Positions 10,010 through 19,788 of a stretch of 64,000 nucleotides of DNA are shown in pieces; the first letter of the stretch is position 1; each line of letters begins with the position of its first letter. The translations under genes were made by a program, and so were the position numbers. Where the stretch lies: positions 524,027 through 588,026 of the forward strand of contig NZ_LNUP01000002.1 of the NCBI RefSeq assembly GCF_001512295.1, read 5' to 3'. This DNA comes from Pseudomonas sp. EpS/L25. Its GTDB lineage: Bacteria; Pseudomonadota; Gammaproteobacteria; Pseudomonadales; Pseudomonadaceae. The notes beneath the pieces are model-generated. The model had not been told where the DNA came from, did not search any database, and was given only the letters and a program-made list of their open reading frames with translations.

Positions 10010-10282
10010 TCATTCACCTTCGTCGAAGTAGTTGTTGATCAGTTCGACCAGGGCGCGCATGGCGTCGTCGCTCTGCTCGCCCTCCGTCTCCAGTTGCAGC
10101 ACCGTACCCTTGCCGGCGGCCAGCATCATGACCGCCATGATGCTCTTGCCATCCACCGGCGGCTCGCCACTGCGGCCCACCCGCACGCTGGCGGGAAAGC
10201 GACCGGCCACGCCGACGAACTTGGCGGCCGCGCGGGCGTGCAGGCCCAGTTTGTTGATGATGGTGATCTGTTGGGCAGGCAT
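10010..10282 (-). CDS. npr: HPr-like phosphocarrier NPr of the nitrogen PTS
   Basis: 90-aa HPr family protein. The phosphoryl-accepting histidine H15 sits in NKLGLHARAAAKFV, and the conserved DGKSIMAVMMLAAGKG region carries S47. In the nitrogen-related PTS, NPr passes phosphate from EI-Ntr (PtsP) to EIIA-Ntr (PtsN), which is encoded two genes upstream on the same strand. It is the last gene of the minus-strand kdsD-to-npr block, 33 bp after rapZ, and its transcript meets the terminator at 9951-9973. Confidence 0.95.
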   Translation of the reverse strand: MPAQQITIINKLGLHARAAAKFVGVAGRFPASVRVGRSGEPPVDGKSIMAVMMLAAGKGTVLQLETEGEQSDDAMRALVELINNYFDEGE

Positions 10283-10315
10283 TGAGTCTGTCCTTGTCGA
10301 AGCGAAAAACGGGCG

Positions 10316-11170
10316 TCAGAGATCGCGGTGACGGATCTGGACGTTCTTGAGCAGGTCTTTGAGTTCGCGACCCAGGCGGTCGGCCAGGTAGACCGAGCGG
10401 TGATGGCCACCGGTACAGCCAATGGCGACGGTCACATAGGACCTGTTGTTGGCCGCGAAACGCGGCAACCACTTCACCAGATAATCGCGAATGTCATTGT
10501 ACAGGGTCTCTACCTCGGGCTGTTGCTCGAGATATTCCCGCACCTGCGCGTCCAGGCCGGAAAAGTCGCGTAGTTCCGGTTTCCAGTAGGGATTGGGCAG
10601 GAAGCGCACGTCGAACACCATGTCCGCATCCACCGGCAGGCCTCGCTTGAAGCCGAAGGACTCCACCAGATAGGCGGTGCCGGGCTCTGGCGCGTTCAGC
10701 AGGCGCAGCTTGAGGATATCGCGCAGCTGATAGAGATTCAGGTGGGTGGTGTCGATCTTCAGGTCGGACAGATCGGCGATGGGCGACAACAGCACCTGTT
10801 CGTCGTGGATGGCTTCCGCCAGGGATCTTTCCTGGTTGGACAACGGATGCCGACGGCGTGTCTCGGAGAAGCGCTTGAGCAGCGTCTGGTCATCGGCATC
10901 CAGATAGAGGATATCGCAGCGGATGTTGCGGCTGCGCACCTGTTCGAGCAGTTCGGGAAAGCGCTGCAGCTGACTCGGGAGATTGCGTGCATCGATGGAC
11001 AGGGCGACCTTGGGTTGCGGTCGCTCCATGTCGGTCAGGGCGTGCTGGGCGAGATCGGGCAACAGGCTCGCCGGGAGATTGTCGATGCAGTAGAAGCCAT
11101 TGTCCTCAAGCACGTTGAGCGCGGTACTCTTGCCCGATCCGGAACGTCCGCTCACGATGATGAGGTGCAT
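10316..11170 (-). CDS. rapZ: RNase adapter protein RapZ (P-loop nucleotide-binding)
   Basis: 284-aa YvcJ/RapZ family protein. The Walker A motif GRSGSGKST is at residues 8-16; [16 protein letters not shown] and [12 protein letters not shown] are hallmark C-terminal segments. In E. coli RapZ binds GlcZ small RNA and presents it to RNase E to control glucosamine-6-phosphate synthesis; whether this holds in Pseudomonas is unproven. I place the start at 11170 ([13 protein letters not shown]), 1 bp from the end of ptsN. The frame is open further upstream only because it overlaps ptsN in another phase. Confidence 0.94.
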   Translation of the reverse strand: MHLIIVSGRSGSGKSTALNVLEDNGFYCIDNLPASLLPDLAQHALTDMERPQPKVALSIDARNLPSQLQRFPELLEQVRSRNIRCDILYLDADDQTLLKRFSETRRRHPLSNQERSLAEAIHDEQVLLSPIADLSDLKIDTTHLNLYQLRDILKLRLLNAPEPGTAYLVESFGFKRGLPVDADMVFDVRFLPNPYWKPELRDFSGLDAQVREYLEQQPEVETLYNDIRDYLVKWLPRFAANNRSYVTVAIGCTGGHHRSVYLADRLGRELKDLLKNVQIRHRDL

Positions 11171-11171
11171 G

Positions 11172-11636
11172 TCAGTGTCCGCTCTGGGCCTCGACGACGA
11201 TCTGATAGAGCGCCTGGCTGTCCCTGGCCTTGCGCAGCCGGTCGCGGATGTCCGCGCGATCCAGTATGCCGGCGATCTGACGCAACAGGGTGAGATGTTG
11301 CTCGGTGGCGGCTTCGGGCACCAGCAGGACGAACACCAGGTCCACGGGAGCGCCATCCAGGGAGTCGAAATCCACCGGATGTTGCAGGTGGAACAGCACG
11401 CACAGGGGTTGCTGCAGGCCGGCGAGGCGGCAGTGGGGGATGGCGATGCCATTGCCGAAGCCGGTGGAGCCCAGGCGTTCGCGGGCCATCAGGCAATCAT
11501 AGATGTGCTGGGCGTCGTGGCCGGGCAGTTCCTGCGCGGCCAGTTCGGCGATGCGCTCCAGTACGGCGGCTTTGCTGCCTCCCGGCGCACCCGTCTGGGT
11601 GCGACCGGGGGTCAGGATATTTTCGAGTCTGATCAT
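11172..11636 (-). CDS. ptsN: Nitrogen PTS EIIA component PtsN
   Basis: 154-aa EIIA-Ntr protein, regulator of potassium transport, nitrogen and carbon balance rather than a sugar transporter. The phosphorylated histidine is H68 in [11 protein letters not shown]. The N-terminal [10 protein letters not shown] and the [11 protein letters not shown] segment are typical. It lies between hpf and rapZ, with 18 bp to hpf and 1 bp to rapZ, so these are translated from one message. It pairs functionally with npr at the end of the same block. Confidence 0.95.
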   Translation of the reverse strand: MIRLENILTPGRTQTGAPGGSKAAVLERIAELAAQELPGHDAQHIYDCLMARERLGSTGFGNGIAIPHCRLAGLQQPLCVLFHLQHPVDFDSLDGAPVDLVFVLLVPEAATEQHLTLLRQIAGILDRADIRDRLRKARDSQALYQIVVEAQSGH

Positions 11637-11654
11637 AAAGCGGCGATCGAAGCC

Positions 11655-11963
11655 TCAGCGGATGCCTACACCCTGCTGACGTTCGATCGATTTTTCCTTG
11701 TGTTTAATCAGTTGGCGGTCGAGCTTGTCGGCCAGGAGGTCGATGGCGGCATACATGTCGTCGTGCTCGGCATTGGCGACCACCGCCGCGCCGGCAACGT
11801 GGAGAGTGGCTTCGGCTTTGTGCTTGAGCTTGTCCACTTCGAGAATGACCTGCACATTGGTGATCCGGTCGAAGTGTCTTTCGAGGCGGGCGAGTTTCTC
11901 GCCGATGTAGTCACGCAGGGCTTCTGTCACTTCAAGCTGATGGCCGCTGATGTTGACTTGCAT
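11655..11963 (-). CDS. hpf: Ribosome hibernation promoting factor (short HPF)
   Basis: 102-aa short HPF/YfiA family protein that binds the 30S decoding region and promotes 100S dimer formation in stationary phase. Recognisable features are MQVNISGHQLEVTEALRDYI, the basic helix KLARLERHFDRI and the DDMYAAIDLLADKLDRQL segment. It lacks the C-terminal dimerisation domain of long HPF, as expected in gammaproteobacteria. A good AAGGAGAAG Shine-Dalgarno precedes it. It follows rpoN by 88 bp containing a strong hairpin. Confidence 0.95.
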   Translation of the reverse strand: MQVNISGHQLEVTEALRDYIGEKLARLERHFDRITNVQVILEVDKLKHKAEATLHVAGAAVVANAEHDDMYAAIDLLADKLDRQLIKHKEKSIERQQGVGIR

Positions 11964-11988
11964 ACCGCTTCTCCTTATTGCCGGGCTG

Positions 11989-12012
11989 TGTCGGCGAAGC
12001 TGCTCGCCGACA
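11989..12012 (-). other. Intercistronic hairpin between rpoN and hpf
   Basis: A perfect 9-bp stem (TGTCGGCGA and TCGCCGACA) with a 6-base loop. No U-run follows on the minus strand, so it is less likely a terminator than a processing or stabilising hairpin that could set hpf mRNA apart from rpoN. Confidence 0.6.
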
Positions 12013-12051
12013 GGACAAGGGGCACTCGGCTACGGTCGCGACCAGGAGACG

Positions 12052-13548
12052 TCAGATCAGACGCTTGCGTTCGCTGGAGGGAGCGATACCCAAGGATTCC
12101 CGGTACTTAGCCACCGTGCGACGAGCGACTTGGATACCTTGCGATTCCAGTAAACCAGCGATCTTGCTGTCACTCAACGGCTTTTTCGCGTTTTCAGCCG
12201 CCACCAGTTTCTTGATGATCGCGCGGATGGCGGTGGAGGAGCATTCGCCCCCCTCGGCGGTGCTGACGTGGCTGGAGAAGAAGTACTTGAGTTCGTAGAT
12301 GCCACGCGGGGTGTGCATGAATTTCTGGGTGGTCACCCGCGAGATGGTCGACTCGTGCATGCCCACCGCCTCGGCGATGTCGTGCAGGACGAGCGGCTTC
12401 ATGGCCTCTTCGCCGTATTCGAGGAAACCGCGCTGGTGCTCGACGATCTGGGTCGCCACCTTCATCAGGGTCTCGTTGCGGCTCTGCAGACTCTTGATGA
12501 ACCAGCGGGCTTCCTGCAGCTGGTTACGCATGTAAGTGTTGTCGGCGCTGCTGTCGGCGCGCTTGACGAAACCGGCGTACTGGGGATTCACCCGCAGGCG
12601 CGGCACCGCTTCCTGGTTGAGCTCCACCAGCCAGCGCTCGTTGTGCTTGCGGACGATGACGTCCGGCACCACGTATTCGGCATCGCCGGATTCGATCTGG
12701 GAGCCCGGTCGCGGATGCAGGGTTTGGATCAGCTCGATGACCGGCTTGAGCTCCTCTTCCTTGATTTTCATGCGCCGCATCAACTGCGCGTAGTCACGGC
12801 TGCCGAGCAGATCCAGGTAATCACCGACCAGGCGCTTGGCCTCACCCAGCAGGGGCAGGGTGGCCGGCAATTGCGCCAGCTGGATCAGCAGGCATTCGCG
12901 CAGGTTGCGCGCCGCGACTCCGGCAGGCTCGAACTGCTGGACGCGGCGCAGGACCACTTCGACCTCGTCGAGATCGACTTCCAGCTCGGGGTCGAGGGAG
13001 GCATGGATGTCTTCCAGGCTTTCCTGCAGATAGCCGTCGGTGTCGATGCCATCGATGATGGCCATGGCGATCAGGCGATCCAGATCCGACATGGGGGCCA
13101 GATTCAACTGCCAGAGCAGATGGGTCTGCAGGCTCTCGCCGGCCGAGGTGCGGGTGGTGAAATCCCACTCGTCGTCGTCGTTGCTGGGCAGGCTGCTGGC
13201 GCTGGTCTGGTAGATGTCCTCCCAGGCGGTGTCGACTGGCAGCTCGCTGGGAATGCGCTCGCTCCAGTCGGAAGGTTCGTCGGCCATCTCGTTGGTGGCG
13301 ACCGACGTCTCCTTGAAGTTGATCTCGGCACTGCCGGGGTTGGCCAGCTCATCGCTTTCGCTCAGGGGTTCGCTCTGGTCGAAGTCTTCGCCTTCCTCCT
13401 GGCGCTCGAGCATTGGATTGGATTCCAGGGCTTCCTGGATTTCCTGCTGCAGATCGAGCGTGGAGAGCTGGAGCAAACGAATGGCTTGTTGCAGCTGCGG
13501 CGTCATCGTCAGCTGCTGGCCCATCTTGAGGACTAGCGATGGTTTCAT
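12052..13548 (-). CDS. rpoN: RNA polymerase sigma-54 factor
   Basis: 498-aa sigma-54. Region I begins [20 protein letters not shown] and is glutamine/leucine-rich. An acidic region II follows (about residues 50-130, rich in D, E and S). The core-binding and DNA-binding parts come next, ending with the RpoN box [10 protein letters not shown] near the C terminus. It directs transcription of nitrogen, flagellar, pilus and carbon-use genes with enhancer-binding activators. It is preceded by lptB with 102 bp between them, where a minus-strand TATAAT suggests its own promoter, and is followed by hpf-ptsN-rapZ-npr. Confidence 0.97.
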   Translation of the reverse strand: MKPSLVLKMGQQLTMTPQLQQAIRLLQLSTLDLQQEIQEALESNPMLERQEEGEDFDQSEPLSESDELANPGSAEINFKETSVATNEMADEPSDWSERIPSELPVDTAWEDIYQTSASSLPSNDDDEWDFTTRTSAGESLQTHLLWQLNLAPMSDLDRLIAMAIIDGIDTDGYLQESLEDIHASLDPELEVDLDEVEVVLRRVQQFEPAGVAARNLRECLLIQLAQLPATLPLLGEAKRLVGDYLDLLGSRDYAQLMRRMKIKEEELKPVIELIQTLHPRPGSQIESGDAEYVVPDVIVRKHNERWLVELNQEAVPRLRVNPQYAGFVKRADSSADNTYMRNQLQEARWFIKSLQSRNETLMKVATQIVEHQRGFLEYGEEAMKPLVLHDIAEAVGMHESTISRVTTQKFMHTPRGIYELKYFFSSHVSTAEGGECSSTAIRAIIKKLVAAENAKKPLSDSKIAGLLESQGIQVARRTVAKYRESLGIAPSSERKRLI

Positions 13549-13622
13549 GGCTGCGGAATTACACCTTGTCTACCGACGCGAACAGCGCCACCGAACCTCG
13601 CGAAACCTGCGAGCATTAGCAA

Positions 13623-13628
13623 ATTATA
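13623..13628 (-). promoter_or_regulatory. Possible -10 box for rpoN
   Basis: A perfect minus-strand TATAAT lies 75 bp upstream of rpoN in the lptB-rpoN gap. I see no good -35 at the usual distance. Confidence 0.35.
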
Positions 13629-13650
13629 TGCCTTGTTTTGCCCCGTTTGC

Positions 13651-14375
<725 letters not shown>

Positions 14376-14379
<4 letters not shown>

Positions 14380-14915
14380 TGTCCCTGCCCCGGCTGCTGG
14401 TCCTTGGGCTGGATGACCATGTCGATCCGCGGCCGTGGCGTGGTGACCTTGCTGCCGTTGGCGCGGCCGGCATTCACGATCTGGCGCTGGGTGTCGTAGA
14501 CGATCTTCTCGCCTTCGAAGGTATTGCCCTGCTGAACCACCTTGGCCTGGTCGATCAGGATGATGCGGTTTTCCTGGGCGAAGTATTGGATCGTCAGACC
14601 ATAGGCCTTGACGATGTCCTTGTCAGCCGAGGGCTTCTGCTCGTAGTAGGCCGGCTTGCCCACTGCGGTCGCGACCTTGATGTTGCCCTGGTTGTCCTGG
14701 GTCAAGGTCACGGTGTTGCCGGTGATCTTCATGCTGCCCTGGGTGATGACCACGTCACCGCGATACACGGCCACGCCTTGCTTGTCATCGAGCTCGGCGC
14801 TATCGGCCTGCACGCGAATCGGCTGGTTGCGATCGGTCGGCAGGGCCCAAGCCGCGGCACTGCCCAGGGTGGCGCCGAGGGTGAACAGAAAGGGGAGGGT
14901 TTTAACGAACCTCAT
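14376..14915 (-). CDS. lptA: LPS transport periplasmic protein LptA/LptH
   Basis: 179-aa periplasmic bridge protein carrying LPS from LptC to LptD. A signal peptide is evident (basic start, hydrophobic [16 protein letters not shown], cleavage near ALP). The OstA-type fold begins at [20 protein letters not shown], with [14 protein letters not shown] as the next beta repeat. The C-terminal tail is Pro/Gln-rich. It overlaps lptB by 4 bp and lptC by 14 bp. In Pseudomonas the protein is often called LptH. Confidence 0.94.
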
Positions 14916-15474
14916 ACTGGCCTCTTACGTTGGACAGCAGGAGCATTCTGCCGTCTTCTAGATACGCTTTCATGCCGTTGGCCGTGGTCACCCCATTGGC
15001 GGCGTCGATTCTAACGGCTTGCTCGGTCTGCGCATATTGTTTGTCGGGAAAGACCGTCATACGAGTGGTGGTCAGCACCACCGGGCGGCCTTTCGCATCG
15101 GTTCGCTCCACGCGCACGTCGTCGATCAGCTCCGCCTGGCTGCCGCCGGGCGCCACTTCGGCCCGGGCACTGCGGATGTGCCAGGGAAAATCGGTCCCGC
15201 GGAAGGCCAGCATGTCGGGGCGGGTCACCAGGGTGATGTCGGTGGCCGCAACGTGTTCGCTGCGCTCGGCCTTGAGTTCGTATTGGACCTTGCCGTCCAG
15301 GCGGTACTGAATCGTCCGCGTATTGAGCGCATAGCCATCGATGGCGTTGTCTTGCGGAGTCGTCGAGGCCGGGGCATCGACGAAGCGCTGTGGCAGGATG
15401 TTCCAGTAGCCGATCGCGATGAGCGCGGCGGCGATCAGGACCAACAGCACGGGGCGGCGCAAACTGCCAAACAT
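14902..15474 (-). CDS. lptC: LPS export protein LptC
   Basis: 190-aa bitopic inner-membrane protein: one N-terminal transmembrane helix (VLLVLIAAALIAIGYW, about residues 9-24) and a periplasmic beta-jellyroll that receives LPS from LptBFG. The start is taken at 15474 (MFGSLRRPVLL); the frame is open to 15519, but the extra 15 residues put charged sequence before the helix and do not resemble the family. Its usual upstream neighbour kdsC is missing: only 82 bp separate it from kdsD. It overlaps lptA by 14 bp. Confidence 0.9.
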   Translation of the reverse strand: MFGSLRRPVLLVLIAAALIAIGYWNILPQRFVDAPASTTPQDNAIDGYALNTRTIQYRLDGKVQYELKAERSEHVAATDITLVTRPDMLAFRGTDFPWHIRSARAEVAPGGSQAELIDDVRVERTDAKGRPVVLTTTRMTVFPDKQYAQTEQAVRIDAANGVTTANGMKAYLEDGRMLLLSNVRGQYEVR

Positions 15475-15556
15475 GAGGCTACCTGTAGTGGGCCGCGCAA
15501 GGTGGCGGCGGTTGAACACGTTTTTCGAGCACAGCGGTCGTCCAGTATAACCCGGC

Positions 15557-16531
15557 CTACAGCACCCCGGCGCGTAGCAGGTCGCCCATGTTGAGGGCGC
15601 CGATCGGTTGCCGGTCCTCGTCGACCACTACCAGGGCGTTGATCTTGTGCTCTTCCATGATCTTGAGCGCTTCGGCGGCGAGCATCTGCGCCCTGGCCGT
15701 TCGACCGCCACGGGTCATGACGGTTGCGATGGCCGTGGTGCGCACGTCGATGCCGCGATCCAGCGCTCGACGCAGGTCGCCATCGGTGAAGATGCCGGCC
15801 AGCCGGCCGTCGGCGCCGATCACGCTGGTCATGCCCAGGCCTTTGCGCGACATCTCCAGCAACGCATCGGATACCAGGGTGTCCTCGCTCACCTGCGGCA
15901 GGTCGCCGCCGGCGTGCATGACGTTCTCGACCTTGAGCAGCAGTCGCCGACCCAGGGCGCCACCTGGATGGGAGAAGGCGAAATCCTCGGCGGTGAAGCC
16001 GCGGGCTTCCAACAGGGCGATGGCCAGGGCATCGCCCAGGACCAGGGCGACGGTGGTGGATGAGGTCGGTGCCAGGTTGAGCGGGCAGGCCTCGGTGGCG
16101 ACGCTGGTGTCCAAATTGACGTCGGCGGCCTTGGCCAGCGGCGAGGTGGCGTTGCCGGCGAAACTGATCAAGGGCACGCCCAGTCGCTTGATCAGCGGCA
16201 GCAGGGTGAGGATCTCGCTCGAGGTGCCCGACTGCGAGATGGCGATGATGACGTCGTCCCGGGTGATCATGCCCATGTCGCCATGGCTGGCTTCGGCCGG
16301 GTGGACAAAGAAGGCCGGGCTGCCGGTGCTGGCCAGGGTGGCGGCGATCTTGTTGCCGACATGACCGGACTTGCCCATGCCCAGCACCACGATACGGCCT
16401 CGGCATTCCAGCAGCAGGCGACAGGCCTGGGAGAAGGTCGCGTCGACGCGTTCGCCGAGGGCGGCCACGGCCGCTCGCTCTACTTCTATGGTGCGCTTGG
16501 CGGACGCGATGAAATCTATTGAGTCGGACAT
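15557..16531 (-). CDS. kdsD: Arabinose-5-phosphate isomerase (Kdo pathway)
   Basis: 324-aa enzyme converting ribulose 5-phosphate to arabinose 5-phosphate, the first step of Kdo synthesis for LPS. The N-terminal SIS domain (about residues 35-175) contains VLGMGKSGHVGNKIAATLAS and the SQSGTSSEI phosphate-binding motif. Two CBS domains fill the C terminus (about 205-324; GIFTDGDLRRALDRG is diagnostic). KdsA, the next enzyme used in the pathway, is encoded at 59677. KdsC, the phosphatase normally just downstream of kdsD, is absent. Confidence 0.96.
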   Translation of the reverse strand: MSDSIDFIASAKRTIEVERAAVAALGERVDATFSQACRLLLECRGRIVVLGMGKSGHVGNKIAATLASTGSPAFFVHPAEASHGDMGMITRDDVIIAISQSGTSSEILTLLPLIKRLGVPLISFAGNATSPLAKAADVNLDTSVATEACPLNLAPTSSTTVALVLGDALAIALLEARGFTAEDFAFSHPGGALGRRLLLKVENVMHAGGDLPQVSEDTLVSDALLEMSRKGLGMTSVIGADGRLAGIFTDGDLRRALDRGIDVRTTAIATVMTRGGRTARAQMLAAEALKIMEEHKINALVVVDEDRQPIGALNMGDLLRAGVL

Positions 16532-16563
16532 GGGTCAGAAGGCAGGTGACGGAACAATCGGAA

Positions 16564-16569
16564 ATTATA
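16564..16569 (-). promoter_or_regulatory. Possible -10 box for the kdsD operon
   Basis: Minus-strand TATAAT 33 bp upstream of kdsD, with TTGCTG 19 bp further up. It lies in the 201-bp divergent gap to mlaF. Pattern match only. Confidence 0.4.
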
Positions 16570-16732
16570 TGCGCAAAGCCGCGACCGGCAGCAATGTCGT
16601 CTCAGATCTAGGGTATCGACAGACGAATGCTATAGTGCCGCCTTTTTTCACGGGCCGCTGCCAGCGAGCAAGGCGTGCCCTGACGCAGCGGAGCGACGTC
16701 TCCTTGCACAGAGTTGAACCTTAGGAGTTTCG

Positions 16733-17542
16733 ATGACCGTCGATAGCCCGTACGCCGTGGAGTTGAAGGGCGTTTCCTTCAAGCGCGGCACGCGTCTCAT
16801 CTACGACCGGGTCGATATCCGCATCCCGCGGGGCAAGGTCACCGGGATCATGGGGCCGTCCGGCAGTGGCAAGACCACCTTGCTACGGTTGATCGCCGCC
16901 CAGTTGCGGCCAAGCGCCGGCGAGATCTGGGTCAATGGCGCCAACCTGCCGCAGCTGTCCCGCGGCGAACTGTTCGAGATGCGCCGGCAAATGGGGGTGC
17001 TGTTCCAGAGCGGCGCGCTGTTCACCGATCTCGACGTCTTCGAGAACGTGGCCTTCCCCTTGCGCGTGCACACCAAGCTGCCCGAGGAAATGATCCGCGA
17101 CATCGTCCTGCTCAAGTTGCAGGCCGTGGGTCTGCGCGGTGCCGTCGACTTGATGCCGGACGAGCTCTCCGGAGGCATGAAGCGCCGGGTCGCCCTGGCG
17201 CGCGCCATCGCCCTGGACCCGCAGATCCTCATGTACGACGAGCCCTTCGTCGGCCAGGATCCCATCGCCATGGGCGTGCTGGTCCGCCTGATCCGGCTGC
17301 TCAACCAGGCCCTGGGGTTGACCAGCATCGTGGTGTCCCACGACCTCGCCGAGACCGCCAGCATCGCCGACTACCTCTATGTGGTGGGTGATACCAAGGT
17401 GCTGGGGCAGGGCACGCCCAAGGAACTGCGCGAATCCCCGGATCCTCGGGTTCGCCAGTTCATGCAGGGTATCCCCGATGGTCCGGTACCCTTCCACTTC
17501 GCCGCGCCGGAACTGCGCGATGCCTTGCTGGGGAAAAACTGA
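16733..17542 (+). CDS. mlaF: Phospholipid transport ATPase MlaF (Ttg2A)
   Basis: 269-aa ABC ATPase of the Mla system, which maintains outer-membrane lipid asymmetry; the same operon was named ttg2 for toluene tolerance. Walker A GPSGSGKTT is near residues 42-50, the signature LSGGMKRRVALARAIA near 143-158, and Walker B QILMYDEPFVGQDP follows. The start has an AGGAG site. It opens the mlaFEDCB operon and overlaps mlaE by 1 bp. Confidence 0.96.
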   Translation: MTVDSPYAVELKGVSFKRGTRLIYDRVDIRIPRGKVTGIMGPSGSGKTTLLRLIAAQLRPSAGEIWVNGANLPQLSRGELFEMRRQMGVLFQSGALFTDLDVFENVAFPLRVHTKLPEEMIRDIVLLKLQAVGLRGAVDLMPDELSGGMKRRVALARAIALDPQILMYDEPFVGQDPIAMGVLVRLIRLLNQALGLTSIVVSHDLAETASIADYLYVVGDTKVLGQGTPKELRESPDPRVRQFMQGIPDGPVPFHFAAPELRDALLGKN

Positions 17543-18336
17543 TGCGTAAGGTCTCCGCCGTGGAGCGGATTCGTCGGCTGGGCCGCGCCGGGCTGGACGT
17601 CGTGGCGGCCATTGGCCGCTCGGTGATCGTGCTGGTATTGGCCGTGTTCGGCCGCGGTGGCGCGGGCAGCGGTCTGCAACTGTTGGGTAAGCAGCTCTAT
17701 TCGGTGGGCGTGCTGTCGCTGCCCATCATCGTGGTCTCGGGCTTCTTCATCGGCATGGTGATCGCCCTGCAGGGCTATAACATCCTGGTCAAGTATGGCT
17801 CCGAGCAGGCGGTCGGCCAGATGGTCGCCCTGACCCTGCTGCGCGAGCTGGGCCCGGTAGTGACCGCGCTGCTGTTCGCCGGCCGGGCAGGCTCCGCCCT
17901 GACCGCCGAGATCGGCAACATGAAATCCACCGAGCAACTGTCCAGCCTGGAAATGATCGGCGTGGACCCACTCAAGTACATCGTCGCGCCGCGGTTCTGG
18001 GCCGGTTTCATTTCCATGCCGCTGCTGGCCGCCATGTTCAGCGTGGTGGGCATCTGGGGCGCCGCCATGGTCGCCATCGACTGGCTCGGCGTCTACGACG
18101 GCTCCTTCTGGGCCACCATGCAGAACAGCGTGATGCTCAGCGACGTGCTCAACGGCGTGATCAAGAGCCTGGTGTTCGCCTTCGTGGTGACCTGGGTCGC
18201 CGTCTTCCAGGGGTATGACTGCGAGCCGACCTCCGAAGGTATCGGTCGCGCTACCACCCGTACCGTCGTCTATGCGTCGCTAGCCGTGCTCGGCCTCGAC
18301 TTCATTCTTACCGCCCTGATGTTTGGAGATCTCTGA
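17542..18336 (+). CDS. mlaE: Phospholipid transport permease MlaE (Ttg2B)
   Basis: 264-aa inner-membrane permease of the Mla complex (MlaE/YrbE family). Several hydrophobic helices are visible, including LSLPIIVVSGFFIGMVIALQ, and the conserved cytoplasmic region LRELGPVVTALLFAGRAGSA and EIGNMKSTEQ is intact. The C-terminal membrane part ends at FILTALMFGDL. It overlaps mlaF by 1 bp and mlaD by 1 bp, consistent with tight coupling of complex subunits. Confidence 0.96.
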   Translation: MRKVSAVERIRRLGRAGLDVVAAIGRSVIVLVLAVFGRGGAGSGLQLLGKQLYSVGVLSLPIIVVSGFFIGMVIALQGYNILVKYGSEQAVGQMVALTLLRELGPVVTALLFAGRAGSALTAEIGNMKSTEQLSSLEMIGVDPLKYIVAPRFWAGFISMPLLAAMFSVVGIWGAAMVAIDWLGVYDGSFWATMQNSVMLSDVLNGVIKSLVFAFVVTWVAVFQGYDCEPTSEGIGRATTRTVVYASLAVLGLDFILTALMFGDL

Positions 18337-18812
18337 TGCAAACCCGCACCCAGGAAATCGGTGTCGGACTCTTCCTGCTGGCCGGCGTGCTCGCACTGCT
18401 GCTGCTGGCGCTGCGGGTAAGCGGTCTGACGATGAGCGACCATCGCGACACCTACAAGGTCTATGCCTACTTCGACAACATTGCCGGTCTCACCGTCAGA
18501 TCGCGGGTGACGCTGTCGGGCGTGACCATCGGCAAGGTCACCGCCATCGACCTCGACCGCAACAGCTACCGTGGCCGAGTCACCATGCAGATCGACCAGC
18601 AGGTGGACAACCTGCCGACCGACTCCATCGCGTCGATCCTGACCGCCGGCCTGCTCGGCGAGAAGTACATCGGTATCAGCGTCGGTGGCGACGAGCAGGT
18701 GCTCAAGGATGGCTCGACCATTCGTGACACACAATCCTCGCTGGTTCTCGAGGATCTGATCGGCAAATTCCTGCTCAACTCGGTCAATAAAGACTCTTCC
18801 GCCAATAAATGA
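18336..18812 (+). CDS. mlaD: Phospholipid-binding MCE protein MlaD (Ttg2C)
   Basis: 158-aa MCE-domain protein. One N-terminal membrane helix (GLFLLAGVLALLLLALRV, about residues 10-27) precedes the MCE domain, which contains YFDNIAGLTVRSRVTLSGV and LLGEKYIGISVGG. MlaD forms a hexameric ring on MlaFEB that receives lipid from MlaC. It is somewhat shorter than the 183 aa of E. coli MlaD, mostly at the C terminus. Its end slightly overlaps or abuts the mlaC start region. Confidence 0.95.
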   Translation: MQTRTQEIGVGLFLLAGVLALLLLALRVSGLTMSDHRDTYKVYAYFDNIAGLTVRSRVTLSGVTIGKVTAIDLDRNSYRGRVTMQIDQQVDNLPTDSIASILTAGLLGEKYIGISVGGDEQVLKDGSTIRDTQSSLVLEDLIGKFLLNSVNKDSSANK

Positions 18813-18826
18813 TGAGAGGCTTTTCC

Positions 18827-19477
18827 ATGCTCAAGCTAATTCGTCACGGAGTGATCGCGATCCTGGCCCTGCTGCCTCTGGTCTCCCAGGCGGCACCCTC
18901 GGCCCACGACGTGATCCAGCAGACCACCAATACGCTGCTGTCGGACCTCCAGGCCAATCGCGACAAGTATCGCAGCAGTCCGGAAGCCTTCTACGAGTCG
19001 CTGAACACCATCCTCGGTCCGGTGGTGGACGCCGAGGGCATCTCGCGCAGCATCATGACCGTGCGCTACAGCCGCAGCGCTACCCCGGAGCAGATGGCCC
19101 GCTTCCAGGACAACTTCAAGCGCAGCCTGATGCAGTTCTATGGCAACGCCCTGCTGGAATACAACAACCAGGGCATTCGCGTGCTGCCGGAAGGTCCGGC
19201 CGACGGTCCCGACCGCACCAGCGTCGGCATGGAGGTCAAGGGCAACAACGGCGCCGTGTATCCGGTGCAGTACAGCATGGTCAAGCAGGGTGATGACTGG
19301 AAGGTGCGCAACGTCATCATCAACGGCCTGAACCTTGGCAAGCTGTTCCGCGACCAGTTCGCCCAGGCGATGCAGGACAACAACGGCGATCTGAACAAGA
19401 CCATCGACAACTGGGCGGGCACCGTGGCCAAGGCCAAGGATTCTCCCGAGGCCCAGAAGGCCAAGGTCGGTTCGTGA
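18827..19477 (+). CDS. mlaC: Periplasmic phospholipid carrier MlaC (Ttg2D)
   Basis: 216-aa periplasmic shuttle between MlaA at the outer membrane and MlaD. The signal peptide is clear (MLKLIRHGVIAILALLPLVS then QAAPSAHD). The Ttg2D/MlaC domain includes NRDKYRSSPEAFYESLNTIL and VYPVQYSMVKQGDDWKVRNV. I prefer the ATG at 18827, which has GAGAGG 7 bp upstream and begins directly with the signal peptide; upstream ATGs at 18809 and 18812 are possible. It overlaps the GTG start of mlaB. Confidence 0.94.
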   Translation: MLKLIRHGVIAILALLPLVSQAAPSAHDVIQQTTNTLLSDLQANRDKYRSSPEAFYESLNTILGPVVDAEGISRSIMTVRYSRSATPEQMARFQDNFKRSLMQFYGNALLEYNNQGIRVLPEGPADGPDRTSVGMEVKGNNGAVYPVQYSMVKQGDDWKVRNVIINGLNLGKLFRDQFAQAMQDNNGDLNKTIDNWAGTVAKAKDSPEAQKAKVGS

Positions 19478-19788
19478 GCCGCGCCGCCATCACCGGCGAA
19501 GGCGCCCGGCTGCAACTGTCGGGCGTGCTCGACCACGCCACGGTGCCGACCCTGCGCGAGCGGGGTGGGGCGCTGATCGGACAGGGTAGCGGCCCGCTGG
19601 TGCTGGACTGTGCGGCGGTCGAGCGCTCCAACAGCGCCGGCCTGGCGCTTTTGCTGGCCTGGGTGCGCGATGCCCAGGCCGCGGGTCGGTCCTTCACCAT
19701 TGCCAATCTGCCTTCCGAGCTACGGCAGATCGCCGATGTCTCGGATGCCTTGGAGCTCCTTCCTCTCGCGGACCAGGCTCACGCCTAG
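19474..19788 (+). CDS. mlaB: STAS-domain protein MlaB
   Basis: 104-aa single STAS domain (LQLSGVLDHATVPTLRERGG, VLDCAAVERSNSAGLALLLA) that binds MlaF and is needed for transporter assembly and activity. It starts with GTG, overlapping the mlaC stop by 4 bp. It is the last gene of the mla operon here: a palindromic repeat element begins at the last base of its TAG stop, separating it from ibaG and murA, which directly follow it in many relatives. Confidence 0.9.
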   Translation: MSRAAITGEGARLQLSGVLDHATVPTLRERGGALIGQGSGPLVLDCAAVERSNSAGLALLLAWVRDAQAAGRSFTIANLPSELRQIADVSDALELLPLADQAHA

